A stretch of 64,000 nucleotides of DNA from Lasiosphaeris hirsuta. Its lineage: Eukaryota; Ascomycota; Sordariomycetes; Sordariales; Lasiosphaeriaceae. Positions 33,929-45,675 of the stretch are shown piece by piece (the first letter of the stretch is position 1; the number at the start of each line of letters is the position of its first letter). Position numbers and translations under genes: made by a program. The stretch covers positions 4,216,001 through 4,280,000 of the forward strand of contig JAUKUA010000004.1 of NCBI GenBank assembly GCA_030549175.1, written 5' to 3'. A model generated the notes under the pieces. The model made no database searches and was not told where the DNA came from. It saw only the letters and a list, made by a program, of their open reading frames with translations.

Positions 33929-36910
33929 GGAAGGGGAGAGGGCCGGGGCGCCGAGACCGAGGACGACGATGATGGATAGTGGCCGGAGTATCGGGCAGGA
34001 CGCCTCCCCCGACCGTCCAACTGTCATCGTTGCCCTCGGTCTCGGTGCCCCAGCTCCCTCTCCCTCCCCAAGTGTCGGTCGGGGGAGGCGGCGGGCGGTG
34101 AGAGTCCCGGGCTGCTGTTGCTGCGCCCCTGAGTTGAGTTCCCGGTTAGCGTGTGTGTTGACTCGTCGTGCTATGTCGGCACCCAGGTCTGGTGACGTGG
34201 GTTGAACAATCTGTGGGCGTCATAAAGGTCAGTGTTCGTTGTTGCTGCTGTTGTTGCTAACGTTGGGATGGGGGTACAGGTCTCAACAGAGAAAAAAAAA
34301 GGGGGGGGGGGTGTTTACGCCACTACCGGGGGATTCTCTGTCAGGATGGGCCTGTATTTTAGTTGTCAGCCGTGGTTTTTGTTGTCGATGGGGGGTTTTG
34401 GCGTTGGTGATGCGGGAGGTGATTTGGATATGGGAAAATGGGTTGGGAAAGCGGATCCGGAAAATGGATTGGCGTTCAGGGCATAGGAGACCGGAGTTGC
34501 ATGAGTTTAGAAATTTATTTGCAATGGAGTTTTGTCTTGTTCACTTACTTGGCTCCCAGTTCTCGGAGGATCGATCCGTCTGTTCGCCCAGTGGGACTTG
34601 AACTGACTCCGCCTCTCTCAAAAACACTCCGTGGATCCAACGCGAGGACAGCGCAGCCAACCAGATCCGCGTCAATGTCAGTCATGCCCCTAAGTAGGGA
34701 GAGAACTGTGAGAGACTTACTAACTGGATGCTGTGTGCCCTGTTGCCAACCCCGTCTTGGGTAAAACCCTTGTGTAGTCCATCGTCATAGCAAAATGTCC
34801 CGGCCTTTGTTGTCGTTGTAAAAGCGGAAGGCGAGCCGGGGGTGTGTCAGGTGACAACCGAAAAAGGGGCAGGAGCGAAACTCACCATGAGGAAATTCGC
34901 TAGGAAGGTGATGAAACTGCGGTGCCAAAATTCGGAAGCAACAACCAATCTAGGGCGCCCCCCCTATGATTGATGCTTGTAGACTTGATAGCGTTTGTCG
35001 ATCTCCTTCGAGCGAAACCCTAGCCCGGATTGGAGGTGTGGCTGCGAGAGGGTAGAAATCCGGACTTCAGGGGGAAGAAGATGCTGGCAAGGGTAGAGCC
35101 AAGATTTTGTGGAGAGCTTTAGAGAGAGGAAGAGAGCAGCGCAAGAATAGCTCCTTGAACAGCTAGAGAAGAGGCGCTCTTCGACCAGGAGAATGCAAAG
35201 TGCCTATGCATAGGGCAGAGAACCCTACAGCACCCGCCAGACCCCCGTCGGCAACCCAGCCGGCAAGCCCCTAAGGCTTGCCAAATGGCCGGTCGATGCT
35301 TTCAAAAAAAAAAAAGCAGAATAGCGTCGCCGGGCAGCGACTTGCTTTATACCCCAAAGTCTATGGCTAATGTCATCGCAAGCGGATTCGATACTCAAAT
35401 GACTTGCTTACTCGATACCTGCGTCACCGGCGTCGGAAACACCCACGTTCACGCTAAAAACAAACAATGCGATACACCCCTACATCGCTGACTCTCTACC
35501 GAAGGGCATCCCAACTTTCTCGCATCCAGGCAACCCTCGAACCGCAACCTAAGCTATTACCAGCCGCACGACTAACCGTACCGGACGGATATACCCATCT
35601 AGTGACATATTGCTGGAAGGATAATCTTAGATTTTACCCCTGGCGTATGTGAGGCCATCATAAATCTCGATCTATGAGTGAATTTGCAAGACTGGACGGT
35701 AGATATCGTGACCCAAAGGCCACCTCGCCCTGCCTACCTGAGCTCATTGACGCCAGCTCTTACTCAATCGGCCCATTGCCCCATCCGACGATGAGCCCAT
35801 GGATGCCGTCTGTGAATGTGAACCGAGTGGCCACGTAGTCCTCGATATCTCGAGGGTGTGTCACAGGGGATACTTCGGTCCACACCCATCTCGGCCTTCC
35901 ATGCTTCACTGGCAGAACTGGCTGTGGATTACTCACTCGGTCGGTGAGGGCTGCCTGGGCCCCTGGGTTTGCTTTCGTCGGAGGTGATTTGCCCGTGAAC
36001 ACTCAATGTACTAGCTAGGCAACTATGTTTCACTGACAAAATCCCAATTATTGCCCCCATTCTGCTCCCAGTCCTGCACGGATCACAATGTCTTGTAGGA
36101 TGCCTTGAAAGCAGTGAACTTTCCATGTCGCCTGGTCTCGCTGGTTAAAGAGCGACATTCATTGCAGATGCTAGTCTAGCACTCCTCAAAGAATATTTCT
36201 TTGCTATGAAAGTTAGCAATAATACGGTGAGGGCAGAAGATACTTGGCTTGACTACTACGGGTAAGGTGGTTGACGGGGTGTTGGGAGCCCGAGCCCGTG
36301 AATATGGAGGGTACCAGTGATTGTAAAGAAAAAGGCAAGACAAATCAATTGGAGTTCAATGCTTGAGCTGTTTGGAAATACGTTGCAAGTATGTTCGCAA
36401 ATGTCGACGACATTCGTAATTCCATCATCCAGCGGGAGGGGTCACTGCCGAAGTTCAGACTGGGACCAGTCCCCTTCCAAAAGCGAGATTACATTGCCAA
36501 AAGTAAGCCCATAACCAAAGCTAGCGCAAATGAAGCCTGAGTATTCCTAGAGTTATGGCGGGCTGATTGAAGGTTCATTCTCAAGGCAGCATGGTTTTTG
36601 ACTAGTTCTACTCTCCAGCGCTGTTTCTTTCAGCTCAAGCTGACGTCAACAAACAAAAAAAGGGGGATGGGGCTGGGGTAACACAATGCCCCTGACAGGG
36701 TGCATGGTGCACGGGCCAAAACGCCACTCCCGTCAATTGTTAATTGCGACGCGTCCCACTTTTGAGAACGCGTCGTGATCCCCACCACGACATCAATGCG
36801 AGTCTGCGCCATCTTTCCACCACTGTTGACCTTTGGCAAACACTACACACTATTATACCATGTCCCTCCCCTGACTGATATCAGCTCAACTCCTTACCAA
36901 CAACCTCATA
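33929..36910. other. Gene-free stretch
   Basis: About 3 kb with no supportable gene. It contains mononucleotide runs (A then G at about 34291-34310, A at about 35304-35315). A tRNA T-arm-like string on the minus strand near 34580 was considered and rejected. The last 150 bases are the probable CTF18 promoter. Confidence 0.4.
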
Positions 36911-39900
36911 ATGCCGACCTCCTCTCCCATTGCCTTCCCGGCGAGCTCGCCCATCGGCAGTAAGCGGCAGAGGACCCACGATTCCCCAATAGCGCCAAAA
37001 TCCAAAAAGCTACGCGTTTTAGGAGGCTTTCTTGCCGATGACGATTCCGACGACGATGACGATAATGATGTCACCAACGAACCACTTCCTAAGCGCTGTA
37101 TGCTTGACAGCGACATGCAGGATGCTCAGCCAAGATCAGTAGAATACGACGAACCCATCAACGAGATTCTCGACGAGTCCCTTCCCGATGCCCAAGAAGC
37201 AATCACAACGCCTTCCGACAGCCTGTTGTACGACCCCGAGGAAGCCGAGCGATACGAACGACTGTTTAGCACACAGGTTTTGTCATTGCCATCACTCTCC
37301 TCCACGGCACAAGACGACCTCCTCGAACCTCCCGCCTACCGTCTCTCGACATGCGCGGGCAGGTCAGTCCCCATTAGGGAGCGGAAAACGGTAGAGACTG
37401 TGCCCTACGCGACCATGGTGGCAGCAAGGTCCAAGACCAAAGAGGGGCGTGCTCACAAGGCCTTTTTTGGCATCGACATCCACGAGTTGATAGACTCGGC
37501 AAATAAGGAAATCACCGCAGCGCGCAAGGTCACCGCAGCTACTCCACCAACACCGCCCTCCAACCCTGACAATCCTGTTGCCTCTATCGAGGGCCAACCA
37601 GCCAAGAGGCACAAGAAGACCATGCTCTGGACCGAAAAATACCGCGCGCGGACCTTTATGGATCTTGTTGGAGATGACCTGACCAATCGTCAGGTCCTCC
37701 GGTGGCTGAAGCGGTGGGACCCAATCGTTTTCCCACATGGTACAAAGAGCAAGCCATCGCTCCGCCGGCACGGCCAACAGAGTCAACAACCAGAGGAAGA
37801 AAGGCCACACAGAAAAATATTGATGCTCACCGGCCCTCCGGGCCTTGGCAAGACAACCCTTGCCCATGTGTGTGCACGGCAGGCAGGCTACGAAGTCTTG
37901 GAGATCAACGCAAGCGACGACCGGAGCAAAGATGTCGTCAAGGGCCGTATCCGGACAAGTCTGGGCACCGAAAGCGTCAAGAATGTTGGAAACAAGAAGC
38001 CAGAAGCTGGTAAGCAGCAGAAGATTGCTCGCCCAGTGTGCGTTGTTGTGGATGAGGTTGACGGTGCCGCTGGTGGCTCTGGAGCATCCGGGGAGGGCGG
38101 GTTCGTCAGAGCCTTGATTGATCTTGTGCTGCTCGACCAAAAGAATAACTCGGGTGCTGCCTCATTTTCGGGGGCGGCAGGGAAGCGCAAGAAGAAGGGC
38201 GACGACTTCAGACAAATGAGGCCCCTCATTCTCATATGTAACGATGTGTACCATCCTTCACTGCGTCCACTCCGGCAATCGGGTCACGCCGAGGTCATCC
38301 ATGTCGGCAAGCCATCTGTCGAGGCGGTCGTGACCCGACTGAAGGCGGTGTTCGAAAAGGAGGGGATCCCTTGCGAAAAAGACGCCGCGCGAAAGCTCTG
38401 TGAAGCCGCATGGGGTATGTCAAGTGGCATTGACGCCAAGAAGGGTCTAGAGAGCAACGCCGAAGGTGATCTTCGAGGAGTGATGGTTGTTGGAGAATGG
38501 GTAGCTGGACGGCTGAAGGCCACTTCCAATGGTACCCCTTCACTCACTCGCCAATGGGTCGACAAAAATATCCTGCAGGATCTCGCCCACGGCGGTGGTG
38601 GTGCCAGAGGTCTCGGTCGCGGTGGCACCAAAGAAATTGTCACTCGTATCTTCCAGGAGGGTGCAGGGTTCCCAAAGCAGGCCGCTTCGGCGTCGACAAC
38701 GGCGCAATCCAGAAAGACCAAGCACGAGCAGCCTCAAGCACAGATGGGCTTCTCGGAGCAGCAAAAGAAGTACGCTATGGGCCGACTGCGCGAAATGATC
38801 GATACCAGCGGCGAAGTAGATCGCATCATGACAGAGATCTTTCTAGAGTACCCCAACCGCGACTTCAACGACGACTCGTTCCTAACCAAGCCCGACGAGG
38901 CCTACGAGTGGTTGCACTTCCACGACACGTGCTCCTCGCGCATGTGGTCCAGCCAAGACTGGGAACTCACCCCTTACATCAGCCAGCCCATCCTCGCCTG
39001 CCACCACCTCTTCGCCTCGCCCCGCCGCCACCAGCCCCAGACCACCAACGGCTACGGGAGAAAGTGGGGCGACACCGCCGACGACGAAATTGCCGCCGCG
39101 CCTGTTCCTTTCTCTGGCCCCCGCGCCGACTACCAGGCGTACGAGGCCCTCAAGGTCAACCGCGCTACACTACAGGCCATCCAGGGCCAATTACCCCCCA
39201 GCTTGTCGCGGGCGTTTCGCAGCCCGGAAGACGTTGCCACCGACTTTCTGCCTTACCTCGTGCGTTTGGTTGCGCCTGACGTGAAGCCTGTCGTGATTGG
39301 CGGCAGCGACAAGTTCGGATCGGTGGCGAGTGTGCGCAGGGAGGGCGAGAAGGCTATGGTGCGGCGCGCGGCGCAGGTCCTTGCCGAAGTGGGGATTGCG
39401 CTGCATAAGGGCAAAATCGAGGCGGATGTTGCGGCTGGGCCCGTGAACCGGGTGCAGTGGGTTTATCGGATGGATCCGTAAGTTTTCCCTTTTATAGCCA
39501 CACAATGAGATGGTCGCTAACACAGGAGACAGTGATATCGAATCCCTTGCCACGTACGAGACCGCCGGCGCCTTCGTCCTCGCGGTACAAGCTCCTACGC
39601 GCTACGCCGTCCGTCAAGTGCTGGACCAAGAACTCATCAAGACAATTGCCCAGCGCGAAGGAGCCGCAAGGCAGGCCCGGCTGAGGGCCGGCGGGTTCTC
39701 GGGCACGGGAACCCGTCCGCAGGGCGAGTACGTGTTCGACGACAAGGAGAACGCCGGGAGTGCCGCTGCTGGGAAGAGTGCCATCGAAAAGATGAAGGCG
39801 TTGATGGTAGAGACAAGCGTCAAGAAGGACTTTTTCGGACGAATCATCGTCGAGAAGAGTGCCGGGGCGCTGGGCGAGGCGGATGGGAACGGCGGAGCGA

Positions 39901-40010
39901 GGAAGAGCAAAGAAAACGAGAAGGGCAGGGTATGGGTGACGTACCATGAAGGGTTGAATAATGCAGTGAGGAAACCGATTTCCCTGGAGGAGTTTTTGGG
40001 GGGATTGTAA
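36911..40010 (+). CDS. CTF18: Ctf18, large subunit of the alternative RFC clamp loader
   Basis: Ctf18-RFC loads and unloads PCNA and supports sister-chromatid cohesion and the replication checkpoint. Exons 36911-39477 and 39533-40010 give 1014 residues. The N-terminus is acidic and disordered (FLADDDSDDDDDND). The AAA+ core starts WTEKYRARTFMDLVGD (about 238). Walker A is GPPGLGKTT (about 307), the RFC signature EINASDDRS follows, and Walker B is VVVDEVDGA (about 378). The C-terminus, VKKDFFGRIIVEK and VWVTYHEGLNNAVRKPISLEEFL, is the Ctf8/Dcc1-binding tail. The intron has two candidate acceptors 7 bases apart; only the second (39532) avoids an immediate stop. Convergent with the dynamin-family gene. 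Confidence 0.95.
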
Positions 40011-40588
40011 AGCTGGGATATTGATTCGATAGTTGATGCATTGCGTGATGGGCTTATGTTGGGACATGGGACATGGGACGGCGTTTGGCCTGCGGGCTTG
40101 GCTTGTGCTTATGCGAGCTTGCGTTTGCTCATGCTGTATATTCGCTTGATGTCCATTTTTGAACATTACAAGTGATGACACGCTTCCCGGCTACCTGGTC
40201 GGTGAAAAGACTGGAACTATGGTAGCCGTGATAATATGCCAAGGTTTCAATCGCCATTTCGCTAACAGAAAGGGGCTGGTTCGAGGCTAACTGGGTGATG
40301 CAATGGGTGACTGAACTTGTGTCCAGCAACACCAGCCCTATGGGTTGATGTTCCTAGATTCTTATCTACCATGCGAATATCCTCGTCGATGCCTCGCAAG
40401 TCATCAGAAAAATTAGTTTACAAGGCTGATACATTAGTCGGTTCCCAAACCACTGAAATTCCCGCTCGCCACAACCGCATAGTCTACGAGCGCGTAGAAA
40501 CTCTATGTATGTCGAATGATGCATTTGCATGCCACTAGAAGAGCCGATAATTTGAGACAAGTGCAGCTTTATCTCGCCAATTCCGCTC
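40011..40588. other. Convergent 3' intergenic region CTF18 / dynamin-family gene
   Basis: 578 bases; no gene recognised. Confidence 0.35.
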
Positions 40589-43339
40589 CTAACGTCCACG
40601 TCCCAAACCTCCATCTCCACCCTGTCCACCCCGAGGTGCGCTTGTCGTGCTTCTCGGGACAGGCGATGGTTTCTGATTCTCTCTAAACATTTGGGGAACA
40701 CCGAAGATGGTGGTACTGGGTTGTCCGAAGATAGCCGGAGAGGCTGTGCTTGGGGTCGGCTCCCTTTTGATCACTGGCAGCTCAGCATTGGATGTTAACG
40801 GGTTCGTTGATGAGGTGGGTTTGCTGAAAAGCGACTTCTCGCGCTTCTCGGCTGGGGGCACGGAAGGCGGTCCGAAAAGGGGCTTTCTCGGCGCCGGCGG
40901 GAAGTCCGTTTGTTTGCCAATGAAGCCCGCTGGTTTGCCAAAGAGCAGACGGGTGATGGGGGCACGTAAATCGGCTCCAGCCCCGAAACCGCCACCGAAA
41001 ACAGGAATCGCCGAGGTAGGTCTGGCGGGAGTGAATAAACCAGCGGCAGACGGGTCCACGGGCGCTGGCTGGCCCGTACTGCCAAATGCACTGCCAGGTG
41101 CGCTACCAAGCAGCCCCCGTGAAACAAAAGTACTCGGCAAGGGGTTGGCGGTAGGAGCTTCTGAGGACGACCCCTCGACAGAGGATGATGACTCGCGGAT
41201 TAGGTTCCTAAAATCAGCAAAGGAAAATGGGAGCGAATGCTGGCAAATTTTTGCTCCCGGGCCGCTAGGAAGAACATCCGCTGGCAGAACACCTTTGGGC
41301 CGAGAGGGTGATAAATTCTGAGCTTGCGGCTCCAGCGCCTGTCGCTTGGTTGGCGGGGGTGAGAGGGAGTGAGTGGTTGATCTTTTCAGATTCACATTTG
41401 GTCCCCCAGGGGCCGAAATGTTAGGTGCAGGAAAACTGAATAATGCATCTAATACCATTTCCAAATTAGCCAGCCATCCTTAATAAGACCGTGATGATCT
41501 AACTTCAACCCTCGGAAACTTACCAGCTGATTCTCGAGGCGGATACCTACGACAAAAGTCAAGAGCCTCCTGGAGATCCTTAAATTGCAACTCTTGTGCA
41601 CGTCTTTCTCGGACAGCTTCGAATGATTCCGAGGCAATTTCCAATACCTCCAAAGCGCCCATCCCATGCACCTTTACAGGGCTGAAAATGTCTGGAATGT
41701 GAGCGATCAAACGGTTCTGTAGTGCTAGAGTCCTGATATTTTCCGCAAAGATCGCGAGGGACATCTGGCCATGGAATTAGCATGCAGTAAACCTAGCAAG
41801 GTGTTTTTCATACCGTGTAATATGCGAGTATCTTATCCATGGTTTTCTTAGGGCTGAGCCTCGAAGAGGCTTCTAAAGAGGTCTTGCCACTACGTTCCAT
41901 CGTCCGGTAGAAGCTAGCATGCAGTGGCCCAAAGACGTATCCTGTCTTATAGTGATCCAGCAGCTCGTTAACCTTGGCAAAGAGAGCCAACTTTTTCTCG
42001 ACAAAATACGGGTCAATGTAGCGCTCCCGCAAAGCATTGGCCGTTTTTGAGCCGCGTCCGGGTATGTGGTAAACAATCTTGTGCACGAATGACTGCGCAA
42101 CATCGGCGACAAGGTCGACATGTCTAGTCGATATTCTCTCCCAGGCTTTGGACTGATCTCGAAGGAAACGCAGAGTTATTTCTTCAAATGAAGATCCCAC
42201 GGACTGCGCAGTTTGGTTTTCGAACACGAGAAATCATCGGCATAGTTGCCCCGAATTCCATCCCTCACAAGAGAATGAAAATGCGAGCCAATTTTGATGA
42301 GGTAACTTCGCAACTCCTCCGGCGACACCCGGGAGTCCCCAAGTTCTCTCAATTGAATCTGGCGTTGCTTGATATCGGCCGTAAGGTTGTCAATAAAGGC
42401 GGGTAGCTGGCGCTTCAAATTCTCGTGGAGAATGCCACCGAGTTTCTCCTGAAGCGATCGACTGCCCCGATCTTGAGGTTGAATTGAAGACCACGCCCTT
42501 GTAAAGAAGAAGTTGTGCTCCTGGTTGAACCTGTCTTGAAAGGTATCATTGGGATTGCTTTTGATGCACACGAAAACGTGCCAACCGAGGGCGAGGTTGT
42601 GCCGCTTATTCCGGGCCACGCTGAGGCACTCTTGCTCGTGCATTGAGCCCTCCTCTGCCTCGTCCAGCTTTGTGATGATGCCCAAAGTGCGCTTCCCATC
42701 GGGGTCGTACTTCTTGGCTTCTCCGATTACCTTCTGAGAGGCAAGCTTACACGAGGCCGAGATGACGGCGAGAATAATGCTGTGCTCTTGCTTCATGCAC
42801 TTATCTGCAAGTTCGGTGGCAATGCCGGCATTCTCGCTGCCTTGAAGTTGAGTCTCCATTTCGTCGTGAATCAATCCCGGAATATCCACCAAGGTCAGCT
42901 GAAGGACATCCGGACCGTAAATTTCGACGCGCAGAACTTCCTTGGAGAGTGTGGCGAGGCCAACGTCAGCGAGCATGTGCCCCTTCGTCTCTTTGATGAT
43001 TCGAGACCTTGCATCTGAGGTTTTTGCTGAAGCTGTTTTCGTGAAGGTGTTGCAACCCCCACTCTGTAACTTGACTGCTACTTTGGAGTTCTTGCTCTGG
43101 CGGAGAACTAGCTCAGTGGCAAAGCGAGTGGGGTGTTTGCCATTTACTGAGAAGCGAATTCCTGTGAGGGCTTCCAACACTGTTGTTTTGTCAGCGGATC
43201 GGTCTCCGACCACGACGAGCTGCGGTTTGTCGAGGTATTTGCAAAGCCCTTTGGATCGCATCTTTTGAATGACATCGCGGAGACCTCCTTGGCTCTCTAG
43301 CAGCGTTCTCAGAGCGATGTTTTGGAAATTGATCTCCAT
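40589..43339 (-). CDS. Dynamin-family GTPase (Mx-like) with FG-rich tail; frame lesion and missing stalk segment
   Basis: From 43339 the frame gives a dynamin GTPase domain: G1 GDRSADKTT where dynamins have GDQSSGKSS, G3 DIPG, G4 TKLD. After the conserved VRDGIRGNYADDF (about 42230) the frame stops at 42176, while RDQSKAWERISTRH, the next stalk block, is in another frame (to 41814). About 70-80 residues normally between these blocks are absent. A 49-base intron (41765-41813) then leads to the GTPase effector domain (41524-41764, LAIFAENIRTLALQNRLIAH). A second intron (41449-41523) leads to a 286-residue disordered tail (40589-41448) with seven FG dipeptides and an IKREP SUMO-type motif. A possible 65-base intron (GTGAGG...GCGCAG) would rejoin frames but remove GNYADDF. 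It is either a degenerating gene or a shortened dynamin relative. Confidence 0.7.
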
Positions 43340-45675
43340 TTTATCGTTGGCATCGACTCAACGTTATCGAGCGGCGACTGGGAGATTGGAGAATGGAAAA
43401 TAGAAAGCAGACGCACCTTCGGATTAGAAAACCGCGGGAAATAACCTTGGAGGAGTGGGTGTCTATGTCCAACCCCGCCTAAGACATCTAAGTTGGGCGC
43501 GAAATGTAGGGGAGGAAGGTAGACAGTACCTAGGTGGGCACCGAAGTGGAAAGATCAAAAGTATGCCCGGAAAGGAGAGAGCGGAAAAGGAACGACTGGG
43601 CCCTGTGCGCCAGTGGGTAATAGTTCGAAATGCCACTTTCTCCGATGATCACCAGTGTGTTTTTGCTCCAAAGTGGAGGGCGAGCCTTTTCTCCCTAGGT
43701 CTTTTGCGCAGTTTCAAGTTTGAAAGATTTTGGCGTTGGTGATATCTTCCACTCGTCGAGCTAGACCCGGCCACCAGCTTCGGTTTATCGTCTCGATCAA
43801 TATCGCCACGAAAAGAAAGAAAGGACGACATAGAAGGTAGCAGAGGCGAATAATTTGAAATCACCACACACATTGGAAAACATATCGTTCATTCTGACGC
43901 TTTTGCATCAGAGAATACGAGTTCGGGGTGAATGCTAGAATTGCTTGGAGAATGTGTTGGATTCTTTTAGTGTTAATATTTCCAAATTTTAGGCGACTCC
44001 GATCCTCCTTGTTTGCTTCTCGTTTGTAGCTGCCTGGCGGAGGGCTGCGATACCTAAGGACTGGGGGAGTTACGCGAGGGATACAGTCAAGTTGCATGAA
44101 GGAGAAGGCTATATATACTCCTTGGCCTAGCTGTTGCCTAGATGATGGCTGATGAAACAGCAAAGATGAGAAATGGTGGGTCAATGCAGGCTGCAACGAC
44201 GGAATCACGATACACCTAACTGCCTTCTCCTAGTCTGTTGTTTTCTGGGTCAATTCCGTGGCCCTAACATGGATTGATTGAACATGCTCAGTAACTTCGG
44301 TTTCACAGCAGTAATTGATGTGGGCAGACGTCGTCACCCCGACGCTATACGCCGGTAAAAATACCAGTTGTCCATAGGCAGGAGCCATCGTTGGCAAGTC
44401 CGGTCCACACATGACAGTCTAAGGCTCTCTCTCTAACCACCCCCTCACGAACCATGCGCCGCCGAAACTGTTAGCAATGGAAAGTAGTTGAATGGCTCTA
44501 CCAGAAAGCCCTACTGGGTGGCGCCATGGTGAACAGAGTCTTGGCGAGCGGCTTAACCGGGTCTGGGAGAGCACCAAAGGCGCAAAGTCGCCTCAGCAGG
44601 GCATCCACAATGCAAACTGCCTTTGCTGGTCTGGTCGGTCCTGCCCGTTGTCTTCTTGTAATTTGAGTCCGGCAACGGCGTGTGCAATTGGAAGGCGCAA
44701 AGCCTGCTCGCCAATGGAGGCTTTACTCTACTGGTGTTCAACGGACCCCCTTTTGTCTTCGTCACTCGGCGGCGGCCCCAGGGATCAAGCAGTGGGGCTG
44801 AGACAACAAAAATGAAGGAGCTGGTGGCTATGTGGGGGTGGAGGAAGAACAGATGGTGGATTAGCTGGTTGGTTGCTCCAGAAGCCAGCGGCCAGCGGGC
44901 ATCCAGCGTTTTGCGGTTGATGTCAAGTTGCATATGGCGGTGGAGGAAGGCGCGCAACTGTTGTGTGCATTGACCAGCAGAGATTTGTCAAGACGGAAAT
45001 TTGCTATGTGTCAGTCGTTGCTCGAGGCTCGGTCGCACCGGCTTAGTGGGCCCGACAGCCGACCGAGATCCGACTTTTGCCCCATATTCGCTGCTCAGGC
45101 CCGGCAGCACGGCCATCGGCCGGCACGAGCGCACCCTCCTGACCTACTTATCGACGTGGCTTCCCCTCCATCCATGAAGGCTCCAATCCTCACGCCTGAA
45201 GCAGAAGACTTGGAACTGGAATTTTGCTGCACCACGGGACCCGTGCTTAATCCGTTGGCAGTGTGCATTCCTTTGTCCACGCCTCTCGAATCCCCAAACC
45301 GTCAACATCTCCATTCTATCAGCAAACAGCTGGGCACCTGCAAAATCTAATTGATGGTAATTTACCTACTCCAGAAGCGAAACGATTCCCGAATGATTGC
45401 GAAATCAACCACCGTACCAATTACGTCATCATGGGGTTTACGACGCATCTCTTCACCACCAGCGGTTCGACGGCTGGCTGCGATCAATCAAGGCACATTC
45501 AAGGCAGATATCACTGCAGAGAATGGTTAGGGACTCAGGTTTGCAACAACAGGCAGCGCACACTAGCCATTTCTATACAGACAATGCTAATTGGTATCTT
45601 AGATTAAATAAAACACATCACCCCAGAAATCAAAACCCACGCAGATCAACACTCTCCAACCGACCGCCCAAACCA
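43340..45675. other. Gene-free stretch between sulfate permease 3' end and the dynamin-family gene start
   Basis: About 2.3 kb; no supportable gene. The first few hundred bases should contain the dynamin-family promoter. Confidence 0.4.

Noticed and set aside
34560..34640. tRNA T-arm-like string on the minus strand (CAGTTCAAGTCCCACTG)
   Set aside because: No matching A box, acceptor stem or anticodon arm could be built upstream on that strand.
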